The notes under the pieces: generated by a model
What the model was told of the DNA's origin: nothing
The model's input: the letters and a program-made list of their open reading frames with translations, nothing else
Database searches by the model: none
Translations under genes and position numbers: made by a program
Part shown: in pieces, positions 1-6,873 of the stretch
Position numbering within the stretch: position 1 is the first letter of the stretch
Layout: each line of letters opens with the position of its first letter
Source of the DNA: Hyphomicrobiales bacterium
GTDB taxonomy: Bacteria; Pseudomonadota; Alphaproteobacteria; Rhizobiales; Xanthobacteraceae
DNA: 42,455 nt
Assembly (NCBI GenBank): GCA_021730985.1
Contig: JAKFYI010000052.1
Coordinates: 1 to 42,455 of the forward strand
Direction: 5' to 3'

Positions 1-21
1 CGGTAGCACGGCGTCGGGGAT

Positions 22-130
22 GAACCTCCCCCTGAAAGGGGTAGGTCGGCTTGCGAAGCAAGCCGGGAGGGGGTCAAGATCGGCCGCGAATAACCCCCTC
101 CCTGACCCTCCCCCTTTTAGGGGGAGGGGA
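22..130. repeat. Intergenic inverted-repeat element
   Basis: Two hairpins sit side by side. The first pairs 48-54 with 58-64 around a GAA loop. The second pairs 107-115 with 119-127 around a TTT loop. The outer flanks (about 25-40 and 106-128) are themselves imperfect inverted copies of each other, so the whole block can fold as one long palindrome. Such C/G-run palindromes are common between genes in Rhizobiales. It ends about 40 bases before the amidohydrolase start and could affect the end of an upstream transcript. Confidence 0.6.
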
Positions 131-168
131 CCGAGAGATTCCCCGAGCCGCAGAGAGAAAAAGAATCC

Positions 169-1176
169 ATGCGCTACATCGACGCCTTCAATCACTTCAA
201 TCCGAAAGGCTATTTCGACGCGCTGCTGGAGTCGCCGGCGGGACAGAAGGACATCGGCAAGCGGGTGAGGGGAATCCCCGCGCTCTACGACCTCGATCTG
301 CGGCGCAAGGTGGTCGAGCAGTTCCCGGACTACACCCAGGTGCTGTCGCTCGGGCTGCCGATGATCGACCGGCTGTGGGGCCCGGACAAGACGCCGGACA
401 TGGCCAAGCTCGCCAACGATGGACTGGCCGAGGTGGTCGCCGGCAATCCGAAGCATTTCGCCGGTTATTCGGCCGTGGTGCCGATGAACAATCCGGCGGC
501 CGCGGCCAAAGAGGCCGAGCGCGCGCTCAAGAACGGCGCCAACGCGATCCAGCTCGGCACCAGCGTCAACGGCGGCCCAATCGACGGCAAGGAGTATTGG
601 CCGCTCTACGAGGTGATCGAGAAGTCCGGGCGTCCGATCCTGCTGCATCCCGCGCGCGCGCGCGAAATGCCGGACTACGTCGGCGAGGAGAAATCGAAAT
701 ACGAGATTTGCAGCGTGCTGGGCTGGCCTTATGAAACCGGCGTCACGCTGTCACGCTTCATCTTCTCCAAGATCATGGACACCTATCCGAACCTGAAGGT
801 GGTCTCGCATCATCTCGGCGGCGTCATTCCGTATCTTGAGGGCCGCGTCTCGCACTCGTTCGACCAGATGGGCGCGCGCACCTCGGACGAGGATTACGAA
901 GGCTTGCGCAAGAGTCTCAAGAAGCGGCCGTTCGATTATTTCAAGGACTTCTACGCCGACACCGCCATTGAAGGCGTGCGCGCGCCGATGGTGTGCGGCA
1001 TCGAGTTCTTCGGCGCCGACCATGTGCTGTTTGCGTCCGACTGTCCGTTCGACAAGGAAAAAGGGCCGGGCTACATCCGCTCGACCATCGCCGTGCTGGA
1101 GTCGCTCGAACTCACGACTGACGCGCGCGAAAAAATCTGCTTCCGCAACGCGCAGGCGATGTTCGGGATCAAGTGA
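169..1176 (+). CDS. Amidohydrolase family protein (ACMSD / gamma-resorcylate decarboxylase type)
   Basis: This 335-residue protein has the layout of the amidohydrolase-2 group, TIM-barrel metal enzymes that include aminocarboxymuconate-semialdehyde decarboxylase and related decarboxylases or hydrolases. Visible landmarks are the N-terminal strand IDAFNHFNP (residues 4-12), a barrel His in LLHPARA, the paired His of VVSHHLGG and the C-terminal Asp in FASDCPFD. In most members the N-terminal motif is His-x-His; here the first position is Phe7 and only His9 remains, which occurs in some subgroups. The start is preceded by a purine-rich stretch (GAGAGAAAAAGAA). It has no signal peptide, so it should be cytoplasmic. 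The substrate cannot be read from the sequence; an aromatic or cyclic carboxylate is the likeliest class. Confidence 0.8.
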   Translation: MRYIDAFNHFNPKGYFDALLESPAGQKDIGKRVRGIPALYDLDLRRKVVEQFPDYTQVLSLGLPMIDRLWGPDKTPDMAKLANDGLAEVVAGNPKHFAGYSAVVPMNNPAAAAKEAERALKNGANAIQLGTSVNGGPIDGKEYWPLYEVIEKSGRPILLHPARAREMPDYVGEEKSKYEICSVLGWPYETGVTLSRFIFSKIMDTYPNLKVVSHHLGGVIPYLEGRVSHSFDQMGARTSDEDYEGLRKSLKKRPFDYFKDFYADTAIEGVRAPMVCGIEFFGADHVLFASDCPFDKEKGPGYIRSTIAVLESLELTTDAREKICFRNAQAMFGIK

Positions 1177-1194
1177 GAGCCGGAGGCGCCGAAG

Positions 1195-1458
1195 CTAGCG
1201 CTTGGCGTTTTTCTCGGACTTCTCGCCGGCGGCCGGCCGGATGGTCCGCCAGGGGTCGTAGGAGTCGCCCGTGGTGGCCTTGGTGTTCTTGAGCGCGTCG
1301 CGATAGGCGCGTTCGTTCGCGGCCTCTTCGCGCTTTTCCTGCTCGGAGTAGCGGGTCTTCTGTCCGCCGTCGCCGCCGCCCATGCCGAATCCCTGGGCGT
1401 TGGCTGGCGAGGCCAGCAATGCGAGCGCCGCTGCGGTGGCGAGAAGTCTGATACGCAA
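1195..1458 (-). CDS. Small exported protein of unknown function
   Basis: An 87-residue product is obtained if translation starts at the TTG at 1458, which follows a strong GGGAGG-type ribosome site. This start places a clean signal peptide at the very N-terminus (RIRLLATAAALALLASPANAQG, cleavage after ANA). A longer reading from 1554 would bury the signal peptide behind 32 residues and is less likely. The mature part is short, charged and Gly-rich at first (GFGMGGGDGGQ), then rich in Glu, Lys and Arg with a YDPWRTIRP segment. I recognise no domain. It converges with the amidohydrolase, whose stop lies 18 bases away. Confidence 0.65.
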   Translation of the reverse strand: MRIRLLATAAALALLASPANAQGFGMGGGDGGQKTRYSEQEKREEAANERAYRDALKNTKATTGDSYDPWRTIRPAAGEKSEKNAKR

Positions 1459-1575
1459 GGATCCCTCCCGGTCGCACTTCGTAAATCGCGAGACTGCGCC
1501 CAATATATGGCAGAGGCAGGGCCCCGGCCAAGCCTGGTCTAGGTCTCGTCCCAAGCCTTGTCCCAGACCCCCGGC

Positions 1576-2520
1576 CTAGTGCGCCACCAGATTGCGCAGG
1601 TCCTTGAGCCGTCCCTCGACAAAGGCGCGCAAGTTTGGCTCGACGATCGTTAACGTCTGTTCAACAAAAATGTCGCTGCGGCCGCCGATATTGGGCGTGA
1701 TGATCACGTTGGGCATCCGCCACAGCGGGTTGTCCGCAGGCAGGGGCTGGACCGAGAAGATGTCGAGCCCGGCGCCTGCGATCCGCCCGGCCTGCAGGCT
1801 TTCGATCAGGGCCGCCTCGTCGAGCACGCCGCCGCGGGCCAGGTTGATCAGGAAGGCGGATGGCTTCATCGCAGCGATCACCGCGCGGTTGACCAGCTGA
1901 TGGGTTTGCTTGGAATAGGGCACCAGCAGCACCAGGAAGTCGGCGCGGCCGGCCATCTGCGCCAGCTTGTCGCGGTGGTGGACCTCGTCGAAGTGCGGCG
2001 CCTCCAGCCGGCCTGAGCTGACCCCAATCGTCGTCATGCCGAACAGCTTGCAGCGCTCGGCAAGGTGCTCCGCCAGCACGCCGAGGCCTACGATCACGGC
2101 GGTCTTGCCCTCCAGCACCGGCTGGTTCCAACCGTCCCATTTCCCCTCCGCCTGGTTGCGCTGCATTTTGCGGAAGTCGCGGTTGAGCGCGATCATGTTG
2201 AGGAAGGCGAGCTCGCTCATCTGCGGGCCGTGAATGCCGCGCGTCGAGGTCAGCAGCACATGCGGCGGCAGCACGCCCGGCGCGGTCAGCGTTTCGGTGC
2301 CGGTGGTCAGCGCCTGGATCCATTTCAGCTTGGTGGCGGCTTTGATCAGGTCGTGCGGAATGTGATGGCCGAGCCCGATGATGACATCGAGATCGGCGGC
2401 GACCGGCTTTGCTTCGCCGCCGTGATGGACGGCATGGAAGGTGACGCCCGGAAAGCCGCGCGCCAGCGGCTCGCGGTATTGTTGCGCGTCGTGATGGAGA
2501 ATGAGAACCTGAACCGGCAT
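1576..2520 (-). CDS. D-2-hydroxyacid dehydrogenase homologue with altered catalytic residues
   Basis: The 314-residue protein has the fold signature of NAD-dependent D-2-hydroxyacid dehydrogenases: an N-terminal catalytic-domain half, a nucleotide-binding core from about residue 100 and the segment NLARGGVLDE with the substrate Arg (R229). However, the catalytic Glu, normally in an EP motif, is Gln258 (SVQPLP), and the catalytic His, normally in TPHxG, is Asn277 (ITPNIGG). The dinucleotide loop reads GLGVLA, lacking the third Gly. I read these changes directly from the codons (CAG and AAT). It may be inactive as a dehydrogenase, a reductase with other chemistry, or a binding protein. The start at 2520 is preferred over 2538 because it gives the usual N-terminal strand. 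It is divergent from the M24 gene. Confidence 0.75.
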   Translation of the reverse strand: MPVQVLILHHDAQQYREPLARGFPGVTFHAVHHGGEAKPVAADLDVIIGLGHHIPHDLIKAATKLKWIQALTTGTETLTAPGVLPPHVLLTSTRGIHGPQMSELAFLNMIALNRDFRKMQRNQAEGKWDGWNQPVLEGKTAVIVGLGVLAEHLAERCKLFGMTTIGVSSGRLEAPHFDEVHHRDKLAQMAGRADFLVLLVPYSKQTHQLVNRAVIAAMKPSAFLINLARGGVLDEAALIESLQAGRIAGAGLDIFSVQPLPADNPLWRMPNVIITPNIGGRSDIFVEQTLTIVEPNLRAFVEGRLKDLRNLVAH

Positions 2521-2569
2521 GATGGCCCCTGATGGCAAACGCCGTCAGCATAGCCTGCCGGAGAAGCGA

Positions 2570-3751
2570 ATGACCACCGAGCGAGTTGCCACCCGCGTGT
2601 CCGACGCCGAGCTGACGCGCCGCTGGGATGCCGCGCGCAAGCTGATGCGCGAGCGCGGCATTGGCGCGCTGATCGCCTACGGCACCGAGGACTGGCTCGG
2701 CGGTCACGCCCGCTGGTTCACCGACGTGCCGACCCACAACGGCTACGGTCGCACCGTGGTGTTTCACGCCGATGGATTGATGGACATCGTCGATCAGGGT
2801 CCGTTCGGCGCGCGCCGCGAGATGGCCGGCAAGGACGAGTATCATCGCGGCGTCGGCGCGATGCACTACACATCGTTCTTCTCCTCGGTGGACTACACCA
2901 CGCGCTACCAGGGCGAGATCGTCCGCGAGATCGTGAAGAAGCACGGCTATAGGACCATCGGCTTCGTGGTGCCCGGCACCATGCCGCACGGCCTGGTCGC
3001 CTCGGTGTCCGCCGATGGCATCGAGGTCATCGACATCACGCCGCAGATCGACCGGCTGATCGCGCTCAAGAGCGACGAGGAGTTGAAGCTGCTGCGCGAA
3101 AGCGCGTCGATGCAGGACGCGATCTTCGACAAGGTCATCAAGACCATCAAGCCCGGGATGCGCGACGTCGATGTCACCGCCATGGCCTATGCCGAAGGCT
3201 GGGTGCGCGGCTCCTCGCAGGGCATCTACCTCGGCGGTTCGGCGCCGCTCGGCAAGCCGTCGTTCCTGGTCGGCCGCCACTTCCAGGACCGCACTTTGCA
3301 GAAAGGCGACAATCTCAGCTTCCTGGTCGAGGTGAACGGGCCGGGCGGCTATTTCACCGAGGTCGGCCGCACCATCGTGCTGGGCAAGGCGTCGCAAAAG
3401 TTGCTCGACCATTTCGCGATGGCGAAGGAGGCGCAGGACTACTCGGTGTCGCTGCTCAAGCCCGGCATTTCATGCCGCGATCTTGCCAAGGCACACGACG
3501 ACTTCATGGTGAAGCGCGGGCTGCCCAAGGAACTGCGGCTGTACGCCCACGGCCAGGGCTACGACATGGTGGAGCGGCCGCTGGTGCGTGCCGACGAGCC
3601 GATGTCGATCGAGCAGGGCATGTGCCTCGCGGTGCACCCGAACTATGCGCTGGATGAGCTGTTCATGATCGTCTGCGACAACTACATCGTCGGCGCCAAC
3701 GGCAGCGAGCGCATCCACAAGACTGAGCGGAAGGTGTTTGAGGTCGGTTGA
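2570..3751 (+). CDS. M24 (pita-bread fold) family protein lacking the usual metal ligands
   Basis: This 393-residue protein has a creatinase-like N-terminal domain (about 1-165) and a C-terminal pita-bread domain, the layout of Xaa-Pro aminopeptidases, prolidases and creatinase. The start at 2570 follows GGAGAAG; a start at 2519 would overlap the divergent gene. His327 in AHGQGYD matches the conserved His. The positions that bind two metals in peptidases are changed: the two Asp align with the V253/E254 region and E264 (LVEVNGPGGYFTEVGRT), the first Glu with His356 (AVHPNY) and the second with Cys369 (IVCDNY). It is therefore probably not a metallopeptidase. Metal-free relatives such as creatinase act on small molecules, and a C-N hydrolase or lyase role is possible. 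Confidence 0.75.
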   Translation: MTTERVATRVSDAELTRRWDAARKLMRERGIGALIAYGTEDWLGGHARWFTDVPTHNGYGRTVVFHADGLMDIVDQGPFGARREMAGKDEYHRGVGAMHYTSFFSSVDYTTRYQGEIVREIVKKHGYRTIGFVVPGTMPHGLVASVSADGIEVIDITPQIDRLIALKSDEELKLLRESASMQDAIFDKVIKTIKPGMRDVDVTAMAYAEGWVRGSSQGIYLGGSAPLGKPSFLVGRHFQDRTLQKGDNLSFLVEVNGPGGYFTEVGRTIVLGKASQKLLDHFAMAKEAQDYSVSLLKPGISCRDLAKAHDDFMVKRGLPKELRLYAHGQGYDMVERPLVRADEPMSIEQGMCLAVHPNYALDELFMIVCDNYIVGANGSERIHKTERKVFEVG

Positions 3752-3763
3752 CCGTGGAGAGAA

Positions 3764-4309
3764 TTACCGCCCCTGGCCGATCCAGTCCGCGATCACGTCG
3801 CCGCGCTCGGCGACATAGTGCTTGAACCAGACCGTATAAGCCTCGGGCCGCGCGCGGATGTCGGACTTGAGATCGGGAAGCGCGATCCACTTCCATTCGC
3901 CGACCTCGTTCGGGTCGGGCATGATCGGCCCGTCGTGCTTGCCGCCGAACACATGGACGACCTCGTCCTCGATCAGCCCGCCCGGCACGTCGGCGCGGTA
4001 GGAAAACCGGAATAGCGGCTTGAGCGGACAGTGCACGCCCATTTCCTCGGCGAGCCGGCGCTTGGCGGCATCGGCCACGGGCTCGCCTGGCAGCGGATGG
4101 CTGCAGCAGGCGTTGGTCCATAGCCCGCCCGAATGATACTTCGCGGTGGCGCGGCGTTGCAGCAGGAATTCCCCAGCGCTGTTGTGAACGAGCGCGGAGA
4201 TGGCGCGGTGCCGCAGGCCGCGAACGTGCGCCTCGAGCTTGTCCGCGGTGCCGACCTGTACGTCGTCCTCATCCACCAGGACGACCGGATCGTGGTCGTT
4301 CGAACTCAT
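3764..4309 (-). CDS. idi: Isopentenyl-diphosphate delta-isomerase, type I
   Basis: This 181-residue Nudix-fold enzyme interconverts isopentenyl and dimethylallyl diphosphate, the two building blocks of isoprenoids, in the cytoplasm. The type I signature is complete: metal-binding His at 28 and 34 (KLEAHVRGLRHRAIS), the catalytic Cys69 in WTNACCSHP with His71, the Nudix-like run RRLAEEMG and the Glu pair 114/116 in IEDEVVHVF. The length matches the E. coli enzyme. Its start overlaps the stop of the CoxG-like gene by four bases (ATGA), implying translational coupling. Bacteria using the methylerythritol phosphate route do not strictly need it; among alphaproteobacteria it often goes with heavy carotenoid, hopanoid or quinone synthesis, which is inference here. 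Confidence 0.93.
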   Translation of the reverse strand: MSSNDHDPVVLVDEDDVQVGTADKLEAHVRGLRHRAISALVHNSAGEFLLQRRATAKYHSGGLWTNACCSHPLPGEPVADAAKRRLAEEMGVHCPLKPLFRFSYRADVPGGLIEDEVVHVFGGKHDGPIMPDPNEVGEWKWIALPDLKSDIRARPEAYTVWFKHYVAERGDVIADWIGQGR

Positions 4310-4947
4310 GTCTTTGCGCCGAACATCCGCTTGATCGAGTTCCAGATCACGCCCGCCATCAGGCTGAAGCCGGAGATCGGCTTCGCCGCCGGCGGCAGCG
4401 GCTGAGTAGGCTCTGGCGTCGCGCTCTGCGGTGCGGGGGGTGCAGCGGTGGGAGTGGCGCCGCTTGTCGAAGGCGCGGCGGGCACCGTCGTCTTGCGCTG
4501 TCCGACCTCGGCCTTCAGCGCCTTGGCGAACTGGTTCATGATCGCCGACGCCGTGGCCTGGATCATGCCGACGCCGCGGCCGTATTGCGCGACCGCGCCG
4601 GACAGCGTGAGGTCGGTGTGGACCAGCACCTTGGAGCCGGTGCCCGAGGCCTCCAGCTTGAACGTGGACTTGGCCTGCGCCGAGCCGCGGCCCTTGGCGT
4701 CGGTGCCCTGCGCGCGAACGCGCGCGGTGTGGTTGACGTTGTCGATCTCCTCGAACGTCACCACGCCGGCGAAGGTCAGCGCCACCGGTCCGAGCCGCAC
4801 CGAGATGTTGCCCTTGTAGTTCTTGTCGTCGATCACCTCGGTGAGCTGCGCGCCCGGCATGCAGGGCGCGATGCCGCGAACATCCATCAGCAGTGGCCAG
4901 GCTTCCGCAGGCGGCAGCGGCACTTCGAAGGCGTTGTCGAATTCCAT
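4306..4947 (-). CDS. CoxG-like SRPBCC family protein with C-terminal anchor
   Basis: The first ~150 of 213 residues match the SRPBCC family represented by CoxG (carbon monoxide dehydrogenase subunit G): an opening FEVPLPPAEAWPLLMDV, GCxPG-like text CMPGAQLTEV, and the strand pattern GNISVRLGPVALTFAG. Residues ~150-195 form a Pro/Ala/Thr linker, followed by a hydrophobic C-terminus (SGFSLMAGVIWNSIKRMF) that could bind the membrane. CoxG of Oligotropha recruits CO dehydrogenase to the membrane, but no coxMSL genes lie in this window, and stand-alone relatives are common. The gene starts six bases after the pyrE stop and its own stop overlaps idi, so all three are probably one transcript. Confidence 0.8.
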   Translation of the reverse strand: MEFDNAFEVPLPPAEAWPLLMDVRGIAPCMPGAQLTEVIDDKNYKGNISVRLGPVALTFAGVVTFEEIDNVNHTARVRAQGTDAKGRGSAQAKSTFKLEASGTGSKVLVHTDLTLSGAVAQYGRGVGMIQATASAIMNQFAKALKAEVGQRKTTVPAAPSTSGATPTAAPPAPQSATPEPTQPLPPAAKPISGFSLMAGVIWNSIKRMFGAKT

Positions 4948-4953
4948 GGTGTA

Positions 4954-5652
4954 CTACTCGGCCGCCACGGCGACGCCGCCGTGCGCCTTCGACCAGCCGG
5001 CCGGATCGTGCAGGAATTTTTCGATCTCATCGAGCTTGATCGGATCGAACTGTCCGCAGGTCTTGGCGAATTCCAGCACGTCCCACCAGGTGCACAGGTG
5101 ATGCAGCTTGATGTTGAGGTCGCCCAGGATTTTCGTGCTCTCCGGATAGATGCCGTAGAAGAACACGACGAAAATGTGTTCGACGATGGCGCCGGCCTCA
5201 CGCAGCGCGTTGCAGAAGTTGACCTTGCTCTTGCCGTCGGTGGTCAAGTCTTCGACCAGCAGGACGCGCTGCCCGGGCTTCAGGTGGCCTTCGATTTGGG
5301 CGTTGCGGCCGAAGCCTTTCGGCTTCTTGCGCACGTATTGCATCGGCAGTTCGAGCCGGTCGGCCATCCAGGCGGCGAACGGGATGCCCGCGGTCTCTCC
5401 GCCCACCACGGTGTCGAACTGCTCGAAGCCGGCGTCGCGGAATACGGTCGCCGCGCCGAAATCGATCAAAGTCTTGCGCACGCGCGGGAACGAGATCAGC
5501 CGGCGGCAGTCGGTGTAGACCGGGCTCGCCCAGCCGGAGGTGAAGATGAAGGGCTTGTCCTCCATGAAGCGCACCGCCTCGACCTCAAGCAGCATCTTGG
5601 CCGTGAGTTCGGACATCGTCTTCTTGTCGGTAAATCCAAGGCCCGCGCTCAT
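4954..5652 (-). CDS. pyrE: Orotate phosphoribosyltransferase
   Basis: This 232-residue type I phosphoribosyltransferase attaches orotate to PRPP, giving orotidine monophosphate in pyrimidine synthesis. The PRPP-binding signature [13 protein letters not shown] spans residues 130-142. The catalytic lysine-rich loop [15 protein letters not shown] spans 108-122, and the orotate-side motif [12 protein letters not shown] lies near 37-48. The start at 5652 follows AAGAGGTGT at good spacing; an internal Met at residue 13 is a weaker choice. The protein is longer than E. coli PyrE because of a ~40 residue C-terminal extension. It leads the pyrE - coxG-like - idi run and starts 30 bases after the upstream SBP-like gene. 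Confidence 0.93.
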   Translation of the reverse strand: MSAGLGFTDKKTMSELTAKMLLEVEAVRFMEDKPFIFTSGWASPVYTDCRRLISFPRVRKTLIDFGAATVFRDAGFEQFDTVVGGETAGIPFAAWMADRLELPMQYVRKKPKGFGRNAQIEGHLKPGQRVLLVEDLTTDGKSKVNFCNALREAGAIVEHIFVVFFYGIYPESTKILGDLNIKLHHLCTWWDVLEFAKTCGQFDPIKLDEIEKFLHDPAGWSKAHGGVAVAAE

Positions 5653-5682
5653 GTCTGGACACCTCTTGGTTCGAGCTTCATC

Positions 5683-6693
5683 TTAAACCCGCCTGGCACC
5701 CGGATCGTCAAATGCATCTTCGCCGCGCTTGCGGCCCTGGAAGACGCTGACGAACAGCTCGTCGGGGGTCCATTTCCGTTTCGTGAGGCCCTGCTCGTGA
5801 GAATAGCCCGCCACGGTCTCGATGGTATGCCGGTTTTTGCCGCTCAGACCGTATTCCCAAGGGTCTGACCCCAGGATTTCCTGCTGCTCTTCCCACGCCT
5901 CGCGGTACCAGGCCAGCGGCACGATGCGCGGATTATGCATCCGCCGCATGCCGATCGCCTTGGCCTTCTGGAAGGCCTGGAACATGTTGATCGGAACCCA
6001 GGGGTGGCGGTCCACGATCTCCTGCTTGATGCCCATCACATGCATGATCGGGAAGATGCCGGTCTTCTTGTAGAAGGCCTGCTCCTCGGCTTTGTAGTCG
6101 GGCCACAGCCGGCCGACCCGGGGATCCCTGTCCATGATCGGCTTGATGATGCTGGAGTGGATCACGGCGTCGAGCCCGCCCTCCACCAGCATTGTCTCCA
6201 CCGAACGGTCGTGCGGCAGCCGCGTCAGCTTCAGGTCGGGATGCGGCGTGAACTCGATGTCCTCGTCGAGCTCGGCAAACCACTCGATCGATTTGTGCGG
6301 CACGCCGTACTCGTGCTCCAGAATGCCCCGCATCCAGTGGCCCGCGGAGACCAGGAACGACTTGATGCCGATCTTGCGGCCGATCAGATCTTTCGGATGC
6401 TTGATGCCCTTGGTGGTGTTGATGAAGACGAAGCCGTGGCGGAATCGCCGGTGCAGGAACACCGGCAGCGCGGTGACCGGCACGCCCTGGTCGCGCGCCA
6501 CGATGTAGGACGAGCCCGAGGTTTCGGCCATGTCGAAGTCGCGGTTGCGGATGAAGCGCCAGTGCCGCGTGGTCGAATCCATGTCGGTGAGGATGGTCAG
6601 ATCGATGCCGTCGGGCTCGACCGCGCCTTCCTTGAGGGCGCGCACGATCTCGTAATCCCCGCACGCGAGGGTGAGCGGAATGTTCTTGGGCAT
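5683..6693 (-). CDS. 4,5-dihydroxyphthalate decarboxylase-like / ABC substrate-binding-like protein
   Basis: The 336-residue product resembles the Pht5-like group annotated as 4,5-dihydroxyphthalate decarboxylase, which shares the fold of NMT1-type solute-binding proteins. Recognisable parts are the opening LTLACGDYEIVRALKEG, the central segment LIGRKIGIKSFLVSAGHWMRG and the tail SGKNRHTIETVAGYSHEQGL. There is no signal peptide, which fits a cytoplasmic enzyme better than a transport protein. The actual substrate is open, since many such proteins are misnamed. It lies 30 bases upstream of pyrE on the same strand and may share its transcript. Confidence 0.7.
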   Translation of the reverse strand: MPKNIPLTLACGDYEIVRALKEGAVEPDGIDLTILTDMDSTTRHWRFIRNRDFDMAETSGSSYIVARDQGVPVTALPVFLHRRFRHGFVFINTTKGIKHPKDLIGRKIGIKSFLVSAGHWMRGILEHEYGVPHKSIEWFAELDEDIEFTPHPDLKLTRLPHDRSVETMLVEGGLDAVIHSSIIKPIMDRDPRVGRLWPDYKAEEQAFYKKTGIFPIMHVMGIKQEIVDRHPWVPINMFQAFQKAKAIGMRRMHNPRIVPLAWYREAWEEQQEILGSDPWEYGLSGKNRHTIETVAGYSHEQGLTKRKWTPDELFVSVFQGRKRGEDAFDDPGARRV

Positions 6694-6719
6694 TCCCGCA
6701 GTGAAGCCGGTATAGGCCG

Positions 6720-6769
6720 GAAAATCCAGCGTGGATCAAGGGTTTGGGAGGTGCCGCTTGTGGATTTTC
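6720..6769. repeat. Inverted repeat, 9-bp arms, upstream of the Pht5-like gene
   Basis: GAAAATCCA at 6720-6728 is mirrored by TGGATTTTC at 6761-6769, perfect over nine bases with a 32-base loop. It starts about 26 bases before the start codon at 6693, so it could be a regulator site or simply a leftover of the adjacent repeat. Confidence 0.35.
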
Positions 6770-6774
6770 TCCGG

Positions 6775-6850
6775 CCTCATCCTGAGGAGGCCGCCAAAAC
6801 GAGCGCAGCCTCCGTGCAGGTGGTTGCGTAGCGGCCGTCTCGAAGGGCGG
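6775..6850. repeat. Rhizobiales-type intergenic repeat remnant
   Basis: The segment beginning CCTCATCCTGAGGAGGCC and ending GCGGCCGTCTCGAAGGG matches the style of a repeat I recognise between many Bradyrhizobium-group genes, in which a CTCATCCTGAG palindrome is followed by a GCGTAGC...GTCTCGAA arm. It lies between the starts and ends of two minus-strand genes and contains no convincing ORF. Confidence 0.5.
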
Positions 6851-6873
6851 AGATGGACTGCGCGGGGCGGCAG

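Noticed and set aside
1661..3412. 583-codon minus-strand open frame
   Set aside because: Overlaps two well-supported genes in other frames and has a skewed, Arg/Ala-rich composition.
4306..4947. CoxG-like gene taken as evidence of CO oxidation
   Set aside because: No coxMSL, coxDEF or XdhC-type genes in the window; single CoxG-like SRPBCC genes are common without CO dehydrogenase.
4585..5868. 427-codon plus-strand open frame
   Set aside because: Antisense to pyrE and the CoxG-like gene, both of which have clear family motifs.
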